DNA from: Chryseotalea sanaruensis
Lineage (GTDB): Bacteria > Bacteroidota > Bacteroidia > Cytophagales > Cyclobacteriaceae
Direction of reading: 5' to 3'
Assembly: GCF_003990915.1 (NCBI RefSeq)
Contig: NZ_BHXQ01000002.1
Coordinates: forward strand, 496,001 to 560,000
Length of the DNA stretch: 64,000 nt
The first letter of the stretch is position 1. Every line of letters starts with the position of its first letter. A program made the translations under genes and the position numbers. Below are positions 25,522 to 34,871 of this stretch, one piece after another. The notes under the pieces were generated by a model that worked only from the letters and a program-made list of their open reading frames with translations, searched no databases and had not been told where the DNA came from.

Positions 25522-26589
25522 TCAAAACAAACTTAAATTGCCTCTTCTTCTAAATGCTGTTAAATTGTAAGCAGGCATAGTCCTCTCTGAAAAATATTTT
25601 CGTTTAGAATTTCTAAAGAGCTGATGAATCATGTCAGCGTACACACCCTCGCCACCCATTCGTCTACCAAACTGTGAATCATTTACCTGCCCGCCATGCA
25701 TATCACATATCTGATTCCATACTTTATCAAACCGATCTGGAAAATTCTTGCGCAACCAGTCTTCGAAAATTTTTCCAATAGAACCATTTAATCGTACAAC
25801 CGTCATGCCCGCAGCACTTGCACCATGGTCTGCAGCTGCTCTAAGAATTGTAGGGATCTCCTCCTGATTGAGTCCGGGTATGATAGGCGCATTCATAATA
25901 CCTACCGGAATGTTTGCTTTTGCAAGTTGTTCAATTACTTGTAAACGCTTTTTGCCACTCACTGTCCGCGGTTCCATCAACCTTCTTAAGTCTTCATTAA
26001 GCGTTGTGATGGAAATGTAAATGTGTACGAGATTATCTTTAGCCAAATCCTGAAGCAGATCAATATCGCGTAGCACCAAGGCATTCTTTGTAATCATACC
26101 TACCGGATGCCTGTACTGCCCAAATACTTTAAGAAGCTTTCTCGTTATTTCTAACGTACGCTCTATGGGCTGATAACAATCAGTATTGCCTGAAAGGCTG
26201 ATAGGCGTAGCTTGCCAATCGGGATGCAATAAGAATTTTTCTAACAGTGAAGGCGCATTTTTCTTCACAATAATTTTGCTTTCAAAATCTAGACCTGCAC
26301 TAAAGCCCCAGTACTCATGACTATTTCTGGCATAACAATAAATACAACCATGCTCGCAACCCTGGTAAGGATTGAGCGAATACATCATACTTAAATCAGG
26401 GCTGGTAATTTTATTGACAATTTTTTTAGACTGCTCATAAAAAATTTGAGTACGCTGACTCAACTCCATTTGTTCATCAATGCCCTCGATATGCTGAGCG
26501 ACATATTCCTGTTTTAAAAATCTATTGGCAGTTTTAATTTGAGCGCCACGTCCTTTAATGTATTCGTCATCCTTCAAAGCCTCTTCCAT
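25522..26589 (-). CDS. Radical SAM protein (PA0069 family, SplB-like)
   Basis: The 4Fe-4S motif CxxxCxxC is at Cys78, Cys82, Cys85 in QGCEHGCIYCYARNSHEYW. SLSGNTDCYQPIERTLEITR and VGMITKNALVLRDIDLLQDL are typical of the PA0069 family, distant relatives of spore photoproduct lyase. The substrate of this widespread family is not known to me. The length (355) is normal. The gene is alone, convergent to the TonB receptor and divergent from the LiaF-like operon. Confidence 0.9.
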   Translation of the reverse strand: MEEALKDDEYIKGRGAQIKTANRFLKQEYVAQHIEGIDEQMELSQRTQIFYEQSKKIVNKITSPDLSMMYSLNPYQGCEHGCIYCYARNSHEYWGFSAGLDFESKIIVKKNAPSLLEKFLLHPDWQATPISLSGNTDCYQPIERTLEITRKLLKVFGQYRHPVGMITKNALVLRDIDLLQDLAKDNLVHIYISITTLNEDLRRLMEPRTVSGKKRLQVIEQLAKANIPVGIMNAPIIPGLNQEEIPTILRAAADHGASAAGMTVVRLNGSIGKIFEDWLRKNFPDRFDKVWNQICDMHGGQVNDSQFGRRMGGEGVYADMIHQLFRNSKRKYFSERTMPAYNLTAFRRRGNLSLF

Positions 26590-26716
26590 GCCACTAAAGT
26601 AGTTGATGACTAAATTTGAAAACGGGGTATTTTAGTTGCGGGACACAAGTTGTCAGATTATTTGACTCATTTTAAAATCTGATGCATTCATTTCAAGGCC
26701 GCATTTACCTACGCAA

Positions 26717-26791
26717 TACCCATGTTCACCTACTTTCTACCCGTCTGCACCTATTCACAATGGCCTATTTAAGCAATCGGGCGTTGATTTG
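26717..26791 (+). promoter_or_regulatory. LytTR-type operator and promoter of the LiaF-like operon
   Basis: TACCCATGTTCACCTA (26717-26732) and TACCCGTCTGCACCTA (26738-26753) are 13/16 identical and exactly 21 bp apart. TTGATTTG (26784-26791) matches the Bacteroidota -7 consensus in five of six positions and lies 46 bp after the second half-site start. E. coli LytTR regulators such as YpdB and BtsR bind direct repeats with 21-bp periodicity. The operon encodes a LytTR regulator, so autoregulation is inferred. A start near 26797 supports ATG 26810 over a TTG at 26789. Confidence 0.5.
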
Positions 26792-26809
26792 AGTATAAAT
26801 TCAACAATT

Positions 26810-27544
26810 ATGGAAGCATATGACAAGGGCGTAAAGCCCACACCCAGTACCCCGAATCAGAATAATAATGGCAGAATTTGGGGAGGCTTAATAGTAGTAG
26901 TTATTGGTGTAGTGCTACTGGCCAGAGAGATGAACCTTGACTTGCCTGAATGGCTCTTCACATGGAAGATGTTGGTAATAGGTATCGGTTTGTATGTAGG
27001 CGCTAAAAATTCTTTTAAGCCTGGTGGTTGGATGATTGCTGTTCTTGTGGGTATAGTCTTTATAGTGGATGATTATGTTTATGATGTTAATTTAAGACCT
27101 TACTTAATCCCTGCTATTGTAATAGGCATTGGTCTATACTTAATCTTTAAGCCGAAAAGCCGTGCAGGACAATATTGGAATGAGCATACACAGACTCATA
27201 GCGGCACCGATGGTAACTGGGAATCCGTTTCAATCTTTGGTGGTAATAAAAATATAATATCGAAAGACTTTAAGGGCGGTGAGATGGTGACCATATTTGG
27301 TGGCAGTGAGGTAAACATGAGCCAAGCAGATATTAGCGGAGTGGTTACTTTAGAGGTGGTGCAGATCTTTGGAGGCACTAAATTAATTGTGCCTGCAAAC
27401 TGGAAGGTGCAAACTTCTGAAGTGGTTTCCATACTTGGTGGAATTGATGACAAAAGACCTGCACCAACCAATGTGGATGAAACAAAAGTGTTAAATATAA
27501 GAGGCACTTCAGTTTTCGGAGGTATTGACATACGCAGCTATTAA
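26810..27544 (+). CDS. LiaF-like four-span membrane protein
   Basis: About four membrane segments in residues 15-115 (GLIVVVIGVVLLAREM, MIAVLVGIVFIVDDYVY, YLIPAIVIGIGLYLIF) precede a soluble C-terminal domain with the repeated pattern VSIFGGNKNI, VTIFGGSEV, VQIFGGTKL, VSILGG, typical of LiaF/YvqF (cell-wall-active antibiotic response) proteins. LiaF restrains a histidine kinase in Firmicutes. Here it is the first gene of an operon with DUF4288, a LytS-like kinase and a LytTR regulator, so a similar control of that kinase is a fair inference. Start 26810 is chosen from the promoter position. Confidence 0.85.
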   Translation: MEAYDKGVKPTPSTPNQNNNGRIWGGLIVVVIGVVLLAREMNLDLPEWLFTWKMLVIGIGLYVGAKNSFKPGGWMIAVLVGIVFIVDDYVYDVNLRPYLIPAIVIGIGLYLIFKPKSRAGQYWNEHTQTHSGTDGNWESVSIFGGNKNIISKDFKGGEMVTIFGGSEVNMSQADISGVVTLEVVQIFGGTKLIVPANWKVQTSEVVSILGGIDDKRPAPTNVDETKVLNIRGTSVFGGIDIRSY

Positions 27545-27554
27545 TAGTAAAAAC

Positions 27555-27887
27555 ATGAATTGGTACATCGCAAAAATAGTTTTCAGAATAAGCACAGAAA
27601 CGAAAACAGGCAAAGACCAATTTGACGAGCACCTGCGCCTTGTTGCAGCCAATACACACGAGGAGGCTGTACTTAAGGCACGGGTACTCGGCCTTAAGGA
27701 AGAGGATTATTTTCTAAACAATAATGATCAACTTGTTAAATGGGAATTTGTAAACGTAGTTGATGTACAATTGATTGAGGCGCTCAATGATGGCATTGAA
27801 CTTTACTCTAAAATTTTTGAGATGGAGAAAAGTGATGATTATATTCAATATGTACATTTACGCGCAGCAGCTCTTCAAACCACCTAA
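27555..27887 (+). CDS. DUF4288-domain protein
   Basis: A 110-residue cytosolic protein beginning MNWYIAKIVFRISTE, with the DUF4288 features LVAANTHEEAVLKARVLG and VKWEFVNVVDVQLIEALNDG. Function of this small domain is unknown. An upstream in-frame ATG at 27525 overlaps the LiaF-like gene, but the family start MNWY favours 27555. It is 8 bp upstream of the kinase gene, in the same operon, which makes a modulating role possible but unproven. Confidence 0.82.
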   Translation: MNWYIAKIVFRISTETKTGKDQFDEHLRLVAANTHEEAVLKARVLGLKEEDYFLNNNDQLVKWEFVNVVDVQLIEALNDGIELYSKIFEMEKSDDYIQYVHLRAAALQTT

Positions 27888-27895
27888 AAATATAT

Positions 27896-28924
27896 ATGAG
27901 TTTTACAGGCAAAGCAAAAATTTTTACACTCTACCTTAGTTGGTGGTTATTATGGATTTTTGTACAGACTCTGGTAATTGTTCAAGCAGGATTTGGTTGG
28001 GAGATTGCTATTACGGATGCTGCAATCACGCAGCTTGTAATAGCCATTGCAGGTTATGCCATTAATACTTCCATGCATTCGTATCAACCAAGTGCTAAAA
28101 ATTCAATTTATGTTTTAATCTGGAGCCTTGCCCTTACTTTTTTGAGTTTGGCACTTCAACGTTGGCTACTTATACAATTTTTAGAAAATAATTTAGCTTT
28201 TATTAGTTTTCTGGATGCCAGCTTAACGGTGAGAGGAGGCTTTACGCTGCTCATGATTATGCTAATAGCGGTGCTTACTTGGTTCTGGGTTTATTTTAGT
28301 GATAAACAAGAGAGTGAGAAGAGAAAACAGGATAGTGAAAGATTGGCAAGAGAGGCAGAACTCTCAAGTCTCAGGCTACAATTACAACCTCACTTTTTAT
28401 TTAATAGTCTAAACTCTATTAATGCCCTGGTAGTAGTTGAGCCTGAACGCGCCCGAACGATGATTCACCAGCTCTCGGATTTTTTGAGAGGAACCATTCG
28501 AAAGGACACTACACTTATAAAGCTGAAGGAGGAATTAGACCACCTTCAACTTTATCTGGAAATTGAAAAAGTTCGCTTTGGTCATCGCCTGCAAACCAAA
28601 ATTGAAAAGAGTGAAGAAAGTCTCACTGCAGAGATTCCGGCTTTGTTGTTACAACCAGTAGTAGAGAATGCAATTAAATTTGGCTTGTACGATACAATTG
28701 GGGAGACAATAATTTCTATTGAAGCAAGCAGGATAGGAAAAGACTTGCTCATTGAAGTAAAAAACCCTTATGATCCGGAAACAGCACAAGCAAAAAAGGG
28801 AACAGGGTTTGGATTAACAGCAGTACAACGCAGGCTCTATCTGCATTATGCACAAAATAATTTAGTTCAAACAAAACAGGAAGCAGGTATTTTTACTACA
28901 ACCCTTCGAATACCACAAATATGA
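27896..28924 (+). CDS. LytS/YehU-type sensor histidine kinase (system 1)
   Basis: Four membrane segments in residues 8-135 without a sizeable extracellular loop, then a short coiled coil and the His_kinase domain: the phospho-acceptor His lies in LQPHFLFNSLNSINAL. LLLQPVVENAIKFGL is the N-box and GTGFGLTAVQRRL the G-box of the ATPase domain. It ends in an ATGA overlap with the response regulator gene. The lack of a sensor domain suggests that it detects a membrane signal or is controlled by a partner, probably the LiaF-like protein encoded upstream. Confidence 0.93.
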   Translation: MSFTGKAKIFTLYLSWWLLWIFVQTLVIVQAGFGWEIAITDAAITQLVIAIAGYAINTSMHSYQPSAKNSIYVLIWSLALTFLSLALQRWLLIQFLENNLAFISFLDASLTVRGGFTLLMIMLIAVLTWFWVYFSDKQESEKRKQDSERLAREAELSSLRLQLQPHFLFNSLNSINALVVVEPERARTMIHQLSDFLRGTIRKDTTLIKLKEELDHLQLYLEIEKVRFGHRLQTKIEKSEESLTAEIPALLLQPVVENAIKFGLYDTIGETIISIEASRIGKDLLIEVKNPYDPETAQAKKGTGFGLTAVQRRLYLHYAQNNLVQTKQEAGIFTTTLRIPQI

Positions 28925-29661
28925 TTAAAGTATTGATTATAGATGATGAACCACTGGCCAGAAGTCTGGTGAAAGAATGCCTGAAGCCTTTTCAGGATAT
29001 TGAAATAGCGCAAGAGTGTAATGATGGGTTTGAAGGCGTAAAGGCAATTGCTCAACATCAACCTGATTTAATTTTTCTAGACATACAAATGCCTAAGATA
29101 AATGGATTTGAGATGCTGGAATTGATCGAAACACCACCAGCTGTAATTTTCACCACAGCATTTGATGAATATGCCATGAAGGCATTTGAAACACATGCAG
29201 TTGATTATCTGCTCAAGCCATTTAGTAAGGACAGATTCGAGAAGGCTTTACAAAAATGGATGAGTCAAAAGAATGCAAAAGAGGTTCAATCGCCACAGGA
29301 TTTTATTGATAAAAGAAATCCACAGCCAGAAGAGCATAGCCGCGTTGTTGTAAAGAAAGGTAGTAACATCATAATCATTCCGGTTAATCAAATTCACTAC
29401 TTTGAAGCGTATGATGATTATGTAAAAATTCATACAAAAGATGGAATGCACTTGAAGAAGAAAACAATGACTTACTTTGAAGGCATGCTGGACGTAACGC
29501 AATTTGTGCGTGTGCATCGGTCTTACATGATAAATCTGCAAGAGCTCACACGGATTGAGCTTATGGAAAAGGACAATCACATTGCATTATTAAAAAACGG
29601 AGTGCAGATTCCATTAAGTCAGACAGGTTACGCTAAGCTTAAAACAGTGTTAGGCATTTGA
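28921..29661 (+). CDS. LytTR response regulator (system 1)
   Basis: Receiver domain at residues 1-120: acidic pair in IIDDEPLAR, phosphorylation Asp in LIFLDIQMPKINGFEM, and conserved Thr/Lys in VIFTTAFDEYAMKAF and DYLLKPF. The LytTR DNA-binding domain is at about 145-246 (IIPVNQIHYFEAYDDYVKIH, FVRVHRSYMINL). It overlaps the kinase gene by 4 bp. The 21-bp-spaced repeats before the LiaF-like gene are its likely target. Confidence 0.95.
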   Translation: MIKVLIIDDEPLARSLVKECLKPFQDIEIAQECNDGFEGVKAIAQHQPDLIFLDIQMPKINGFEMLELIETPPAVIFTTAFDEYAMKAFETHAVDYLLKPFSKDRFEKALQKWMSQKNAKEVQSPQDFIDKRNPQPEEHSRVVVKKGSNIIIIPVNQIHYFEAYDDYVKIHTKDGMHLKKKTMTYFEGMLDVTQFVRVHRSYMINLQELTRIELMEKDNHIALLKNGVQIPLSQTGYAKLKTVLGI

Positions 29662-29668
29662 AATAACT

Positions 29669-30067
29669 ATGATAAGAAAAATGATTTCGGAGCGTTTTGC
29701 AGGTCTTGCATTGATAGTGATATTTTCACTGACTATACTTTTTCATCTTGCAGTAATAGCTGGCCTTGTTCCTATGGATATGATTTGGGGTGGCCGATTA
29801 AAAACACAAGGGGAGTTGTATGTTTTCGAATCAATTTCTATTGTGCTTAACGCGTTTATGCTTTGGATTGTAACAATCAGAATGAATTATTTTAAGTTTT
29901 CTGTTAACCCAAAGGTTATTCGTGTGGTGCTTTGGCTAATGTTTTTATTATTCTTGGTAAATACTTTAAGTAATTTAATGGCCTTCAATAATTTGGAAAC
30001 TTACATTTTTACACCCATCACTTTTATTTTGGCATTATTGAGTTTTCGACTGGCTATTAAAGGTTAA
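29669..30067 (+). CDS. Small four-span membrane protein
   Basis: A 132-residue protein with four predicted membrane segments (GLALIVIFSLTILFHLAVIA, ISIVLNAFMLWIVTIRM, VVLWLMFLLFLVNTLSNLM, FTPITFILALLSFRLA). It starts 7 bp after the LytTR gene and is probably cotranscribed. I do not recognise a family. Confidence 0.7.
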   Translation: MIRKMISERFAGLALIVIFSLTILFHLAVIAGLVPMDMIWGGRLKTQGELYVFESISIVLNAFMLWIVTIRMNYFKFSVNPKVIRVVLWLMFLLFLVNTLSNLMAFNNLETYIFTPITFILALLSFRLAIKG

Positions 30068-30086
30068 GCAAAGTTCAATTAAGTAA

Positions 30087-32132
30087 TTACTTACTGTAAA
30101 AGAGTTCACCAATTTCCTCTACATCAAATGCTGCGGCCTCTTGTCCATTTGCCAATAGTGCAATTACGATACCATCATCGGGGTAGATATAAAGGTGTGA
30201 GCTACTGCTTAGTTGATCACCAGAATGATACCAAACGCGGTGTCCATTAGTATCCAAACCCGTATACCAACCCATGCCGTAATTCGTAGCCTCTCCGTTT
30301 TCGGTGTACTGCGTTTTAAAAAGCTCAGCTTTTAACAGTTCATCAAAAAACTGGCCGTATAGCAATTCATTACCAAAAGTGACTAAATCAGTTGTAGTGG
30401 ATAATAAACCACCACCCGGATATTTGTAACTGATATCGCCAAAATCATTCTCATCACCTAATGCATCATAGAATTTACTGCGATTATAAATTGTCTCGGT
30501 AATGTCATCACCACATGTATTTTTCATTTTTAAGTGATGCCAAATACTTGATTTCATATAATCAAGATAGTTCATACCCGAAGCAGCTTCTATCACTGCG
30601 CCAATAATGTTCCATCCAAATGTAGAATAATGAAATTTGCTTCCCGGCTTTGCAGTTAAACTATCAAATTGAAAAACCTCTAGTGCATCAATGGTGGAGA
30701 GATAATGTTTAGTCCTGACTAAATCACTCAAATTATCTTGATGATAATCACGAATCCCTCCTAAGTGACCGCTCAACTGTCGTGTGGTAATTGGAAACTC
30801 TTTTTCAGGAAAATCAGGTAAATACTTTTTAATAGGGGCATCTAAATCAAGCTTTCCATCACTCGCTAACTTTATAAGCGCTGCGGAGGTCAGCGATTTG
30901 GAGATACTATTAATTCGAAAAAGGGTTGAGTCATTAACTGGTGTAAATAAGTCGCTGTTAGAATAACCAAGGTTAGCAGAGAAAACAGTTTTGCCTTTTA
31001 CACTAACACGTAGTTGCATTCCTGTAAGTCCAGACTCATCCAGAAAATCAGTACATATATTTTGAACTGTACACGCAATGGTTTTTTCCTGGCAGTCTGG
31101 TGATGAAACTACTCCTTTATCAGAATTATTTAATGGTTGATTACTCAGTGTTACAGTTGCCGTTAGTGTGCCTTGCACCTTTTCCCACTCGCCAAAACTT
31201 GTGTTACGCGAGTAAGAGCTGAATTTTTCGCGCGCATTTTCTGTAGTGGAAATACCAATAAATGTTCCTGGCAAATCAATTCCTCCACCTGTAAATCGCT
31301 CCCGTATTAAAGGCTTACCCTCAAATTCAATCGTATCAATTTTTACCTTCGAGGGATATTGTTTTTTAAACATACGATAACCCTCAGCTATCAACATTCT
31401 ATCTCTGCTAGTAAGAATTCTCTCAAAGACTATAAAGAAAGGCCTTTCTATTTTTAGCTGTAAGTGAGACAGATCAAAAGCTAACCATCCCTTTCGAATA
31501 GTGGATTCAACAATAACATCGTGGTGCAATAAATCCGTGCCTGGTTTACCGGTAGCGGTGTCCACATCAAGAACACGAATGCGGATTTTAAACGAATTTA
31601 AATTATTCCTAAATATTTTTAATCGCGCCCGTTGCAAATACATGGGATACTCTATTTGCTTTTGTGCTTTATTATCAATTAATAAAGCTTCCGATGCACC
31701 TGCATATGTAGTATCGGTTTCCAATGTGCCTCCTCTACATCGATTATTACCAAGCTCAACAATTTTATTCTTTACTGCCTTATCGGTAATGGTAATCCCT
31801 TCTAACAAGACACTTCGTTCGCTAAGAAATATCGTAATTGGTTGAGGCTGTTGAATTAGCCATTTAATAGAAATGTGTTTAGGGGCGAAACCCAAAGAAG
31901 AAAAATAAAGTGTGTCGTTGCGATATTTTTCAGGGATAATGAGTGTGAAACTACCATCGACATTAGATAATGTACCTATTGAAACATATCTAATTCCAAT
32001 ATTGGCATAGCTTATTGCTTCCTTTGATTTTTTGTTAATAACGAGTCCATGAATTTTAAACTGCGCGTGAAGTGTACCAAACCATATGAAAAGGAATAAA
32101 AATGATAAACCCCTTAGCATGGTTTCTAACAA
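30087..32132 (-). CDS. Class C beta-lactamase-like serine hydrolase with N-terminal regulatory domain
   Basis: A signal peptide (LFLFIWFGTLHAQ) is followed by a carboxypeptidase-regulatory-like domain at about residues 27-110 (KIHGLVINKKSKEAISYANI), a region of about 240 residues without a recognised family, and a serine-hydrolase domain from about 355. The latter has the SxxK motif Ser409-Lys412 (NSISKSL), YSTFGWN in place of YxN, and WYHSGDQLS as the HxG motif. Such domains hydrolyse beta-lactams, D-amino peptides or esters; the actual substrate is unknown. Its start overlaps rpiB by 7 bp on the same strand, so it is the last gene of a tatC-rpiB-hydrolase operon. Confidence 0.87.
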   Translation of the reverse strand: MLETMLRGLSFLFLFIWFGTLHAQFKIHGLVINKKSKEAISYANIGIRYVSIGTLSNVDGSFTLIIPEKYRNDTLYFSSLGFAPKHISIKWLIQQPQPITIFLSERSVLLEGITITDKAVKNKIVELGNNRCRGGTLETDTTYAGASEALLIDNKAQKQIEYPMYLQRARLKIFRNNLNSFKIRIRVLDVDTATGKPGTDLLHHDVIVESTIRKGWLAFDLSHLQLKIERPFFIVFERILTSRDRMLIAEGYRMFKKQYPSKVKIDTIEFEGKPLIRERFTGGGIDLPGTFIGISTTENAREKFSSYSRNTSFGEWEKVQGTLTATVTLSNQPLNNSDKGVVSSPDCQEKTIACTVQNICTDFLDESGLTGMQLRVSVKGKTVFSANLGYSNSDLFTPVNDSTLFRINSISKSLTSAALIKLASDGKLDLDAPIKKYLPDFPEKEFPITTRQLSGHLGGIRDYHQDNLSDLVRTKHYLSTIDALEVFQFDSLTAKPGSKFHYSTFGWNIIGAVIEAASGMNYLDYMKSSIWHHLKMKNTCGDDITETIYNRSKFYDALGDENDFGDISYKYPGGGLLSTTTDLVTFGNELLYGQFFDELLKAELFKTQYTENGEATNYGMGWYTGLDTNGHRVWYHSGDQLSSSSHLYIYPDDGIVIALLANGQEAAAFDVEEIGELFYSK

Positions 32133-32560
32133 GAAATCTTATCAACTCGCTTTTCGTGCCTGCCGCCTTCGAATGGTATAGATAAAAATGTTTCTGTAAT
32201 TTTTTTTGCCATGTCTTCAGAAACAAAACGTGCCGGAATGCAAACAATGTTAGCATTGTTATGCTGGCGAGCTAATGAAGCGATTTCATCTGTCCAGCAA
32301 AGTGCTGCCCGTATACCCTGGTGTTTATTGGCTGTAATTGCCACGCCATTAGCACTTCCACAAAGTAAAATGCCTAGATCAAACTCTTGCTTTTCTACAG
32401 CACTGGCTACCGGGTGCGCAAAGTCAGGATAGTCAACAGAATCGAGACTATGTGTACCAAAGTCTTTTACTATATGGCCATTATCACTCAACCATTTTTT
32501 TAAAACTTCTTTGAATTCGTAACCGGCATGGTCACTGCCAATGGCTAATGTTTGTTTCAT
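32126..32560 (-). CDS. rpiB: Ribose-5-phosphate isomerase B
   Basis: Interconverts ribose 5-phosphate and ribulose 5-phosphate in the pentose phosphate pathway. IGSDHAGYEFK, DYPDFAHPVA and LLCGSANGVAITANK are family landmarks, the CGSANG stretch holding the catalytic Cys. The 144 residues are the usual length. It overlaps tatC by 4 bp (ATGA) and the following hydrolase gene by 7 bp, giving a tightly packed operon. Confidence 0.96.
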   Translation of the reverse strand: MKQTLAIGSDHAGYEFKEVLKKWLSDNGHIVKDFGTHSLDSVDYPDFAHPVASAVEKQEFDLGILLCGSANGVAITANKHQGIRAALCWTDEIASLARQHNNANIVCIPARFVSEDMAKKITETFLSIPFEGGRHEKRVDKISC

Positions 32561-33393
32561 ACACGCGATGATTTAAGTTCCTCTTCCATTTCCTCACGCA
32601 GCTTACGTTTGTATACGCGTTCTGAAATGTAAATACTAATCTCAAACAATATGTAGAGTGGTATTGCAATAATGGTTTGACTGAAAGGATCTGGCGGTGT
32701 TACAATGGCTGCAATAATCAGAATGATAACAATAGAGTGCTTTCTGTATTTGCGCAAAAATTGAGGCGTAACAAGTCCAACCTTCGTTAGAAAATAAATG
32801 ATGACGGGCAGTTGGAACAACGCACCACTACCAAAAACAAGGGTTACAACTGTGGAAACATACGAGGTGATATCAAACTCGTTTACAACTATGTCGCTGA
32901 TTGAATAAGTGCTTAAGAAATAAACCGTCATTGGTGTTACTACATAATACCCAAATGCGATACCCACCAGAAAGAGAAATGAAACAATGCTGACAACACC
33001 CGTTGATTTTTTTTGCTCTTTACTATGCAGACCGGGTCTTATGAATTTCCATAATTCATAACACAGATAAGGGAAACCAATGATAAGACCAATCACAAAC
33101 GATGCTGTTAGTTGCATCATAAACTGCCCAGTCATTAATCGGCTTTGAACTTTAAAGGGGATGGATTCAATACATAGAGAATCTTTTAATCCCACCCAAT
33201 GACTTATGTCGCACAGAAAGCGAAACGTAATGAAATCAGCTTGAGCAGGAGCAAATACTATGTTTGAAAAGATCCATTCTGCGCTGGCAAAAGCGGCAAT
33301 CATAAAAACAAAAATCACTGCAAAAGAGCGCATTAAGTGCCAGCGCAATTCTTCCAGGTGATCTAAAAACGTCATTTCTTTCTCCTCGCTCAT
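32557..33393 (-). CDS. tatC: Twin-arginine translocase subunit TatC
   Basis: Inner-membrane receptor for folded proteins carrying twin-arginine signals. MTFLDHLEELRWHLMRS is the conserved cytoplasmic N-terminus (the HLEELR motif), followed by six membrane segments; FPYLCYELWKFIRPGL is the conserved first-loop region. The periplasmic loop after the first segment is longer than in E. coli, as is common in Bacteroidota. It heads the operon with rpiB. No tatA gene lies in the window. Confidence 0.95.
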   Translation of the reverse strand: MSEEKEMTFLDHLEELRWHLMRSFAVIFVFMIAAFASAEWIFSNIVFAPAQADFITFRFLCDISHWVGLKDSLCIESIPFKVQSRLMTGQFMMQLTASFVIGLIIGFPYLCYELWKFIRPGLHSKEQKKSTGVVSIVSFLFLVGIAFGYYVVTPMTVYFLSTYSISDIVVNEFDITSYVSTVVTLVFGSGALFQLPVIIYFLTKVGLVTPQFLRKYRKHSIVIILIIAAIVTPPDPFSQTIIAIPLYILFEISIYISERVYKRKLREEMEEELKSSRV

Positions 33394-33406
33394 ATTACTA
33401 AAACAA

Positions 33407-33428
33407 GATGCCCCTGTTATGGGGCATC
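33407..33428 (-). terminator. Terminator-like hairpin between glyA and tatC
   Basis: GATGCCCC (33407-33414) pairs with GGGGCATC (33421-33428) around a 6-nt loop. On the minus strand it is followed by TTGTTTTAG, a modest U-rich tail. It lies after glyA and before tatC. Confidence 0.65.
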
Positions 33429-33470
33429 CCCTTATGTTTGAAACATTATCTTAACCTTAACAGACCTTAG

Positions 33471-34739
33471 TTAGTACAAAGGAAATTTATCCATTAAGCG
33501 ATTTACTTTTTTCTTAACTGCCTTCAGGTGTTTGTCGTCTGCTGGCTTTTGTAAAGCCTCGTCAATTAACTCAACAACCTTAACGACATCTTTTTCCATT
33601 AGGCCGCGCGTTGTAATGGCTGGTGTACCAATACGCATACCAGAAGTTACCATGGGCGATTGTGTATCGAAAGGCACCATGTTTTTATTGATGGTTATAT
33701 CGGCTTTGATCAGTGATTCCTCAGCAATTTTACCTGTAAGATTTTTAGAACGCAGGTCAATCAGCATTAAGTGATTGTCGGTACCACCTGAAATGATTTT
33801 ATAACCATGCTCGACAAAAGCATTGGCCATGGCTGCTGCATTTTTCTTAACCTGCATGATGTATTCAAAATACTCATCAGACAAGGCCTCCTGGAAAGCG
33901 ATAGCCTTTCCAGCAATAACATGTTCTAATGGTCCACCCTGAGTACCTGGAAAAACACCAGAGTCAAGTACTGAGCCCAACTTTCTGATTTCACCTTTAG
34001 GTGTTTTTAAACCAAACGGGTTGTCAATGTTTTTGCCCACCATAATCAAACCACCGCGGGGTCCGCGTAAAGTTTTGTGTGTTGTTGTGGTTACAATATG
34101 GCAATGCTCCATAGGGTCGTTTAACAACCCACGGGCAATTAAACCTGCTGGATGAGAAATATCTGCAAGTAAAACGGCCCCTACAGCATCAGCTGCCTCA
34201 CGAAGTTTTTTATAATCCCAATCGCGGCTATAAGCTGAAGCACCACAGATAATCATTTTAGGTTTTTCCCGCTTAGCAGTTTCTAATACTTTATCGAAGT
34301 TAATAAGACCCGTCTCCTGCTCTACACCATAGAAGCTTGGCTGGTATAGTTTACCCGAAAAATTTACCGGTGAGCCGTGTGTAAGGTGACCACCATGTGA
34401 TAGATCGAAACCAAGTATTTTATCGCCAGGTTTCAGACAAGCCAACATAACAGCTGCATTGGCTTGTGCGCCAGAGTGAGGCTGCACGTTAGCCCATTCA
34501 GCGCCAAAAAGTTCTTTAGCTCTGTCAATAGCCAGTTGCTCGATTTCATCAACCACTTCGCAACCGCCATAATAACGCTTGCCGGGAAGGCCTTCAGCAT
34601 ATTTATTGGTCAGTACTGAGCCTTGTGCCTTCATTACCTGTGGTGAGGTAAAATTTTCGGAGGCAATTAGTTCGATGCCGTGTTGTTGGCGATCCTGCTC
34701 TTTTTGAATAAGGTCGAAGATAATCTTGTCGCGTTTCAT
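33471..34739 (-). CDS. glyA: Serine hydroxymethyltransferase
   Basis: PLP enzyme converting serine and tetrahydrofolate to glycine and methylene-tetrahydrofolate. [20 protein letters not shown] is the conserved N-terminal region, the PLP lysine lies in [14 protein letters not shown], and [10 protein letters not shown] and [16 protein letters not shown] are typical. An in-frame ATG at 34796 would add 19 residues ([13 protein letters not shown]...) not seen in the family; [15 protein letters not shown] at 34739 is the expected start. Length 422 then fits the family. Confidence 0.96.
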   Translation of the reverse strand: MKRDKIIFDLIQKEQDRQQHGIELIASENFTSPQVMKAQGSVLTNKYAEGLPGKRYYGGCEVVDEIEQLAIDRAKELFGAEWANVQPHSGAQANAAVMLACLKPGDKILGFDLSHGGHLTHGSPVNFSGKLYQPSFYGVEQETGLINFDKVLETAKREKPKMIICGASAYSRDWDYKKLREAADAVGAVLLADISHPAGLIARGLLNDPMEHCHIVTTTTHKTLRGPRGGLIMVGKNIDNPFGLKTPKGEIRKLGSVLDSGVFPGTQGGPLEHVIAGKAIAFQEALSDEYFEYIMQVKKNAAAMANAFVEHGYKIISGGTDNHLMLIDLRSKNLTGKIAEESLIKADITINKNMVPFDTQSPMVTSGMRIGTPAITTRGLMEKDVVKVVELIDEALQKPADDKHLKAVKKKVNRLMDKFPLY

Positions 34740-34800
34740 CTGTTTATCGTGCTGTATAGGTGCTCCCAAAAATACAGCAGAACAGGCAGATGACATAATT

Positions 34801-34871
34801 TAGCTACGAGCTTTTAGCAATGAGCCGTGAGTTTTCATAAATATCAACTCTTAGCTTATGGCTCATAGCTG
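34801..34871. repeat. Imperfect inverted repeat between glyA and a lipoprotein gene
   Basis: The stretch carries ATGAGCC (in AGCAATGAGCCGTGAG) and GGCTCAT (in TTATGGCTCATAGCTGC) with AGCTA/TAGCT units around them, a low-complexity palindromic repeat of a kind found between genes in Bacteroidota. It fills the 75 bp between a lipoprotein gene end and glyA and could act as a weak terminator. Confidence 0.4.
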
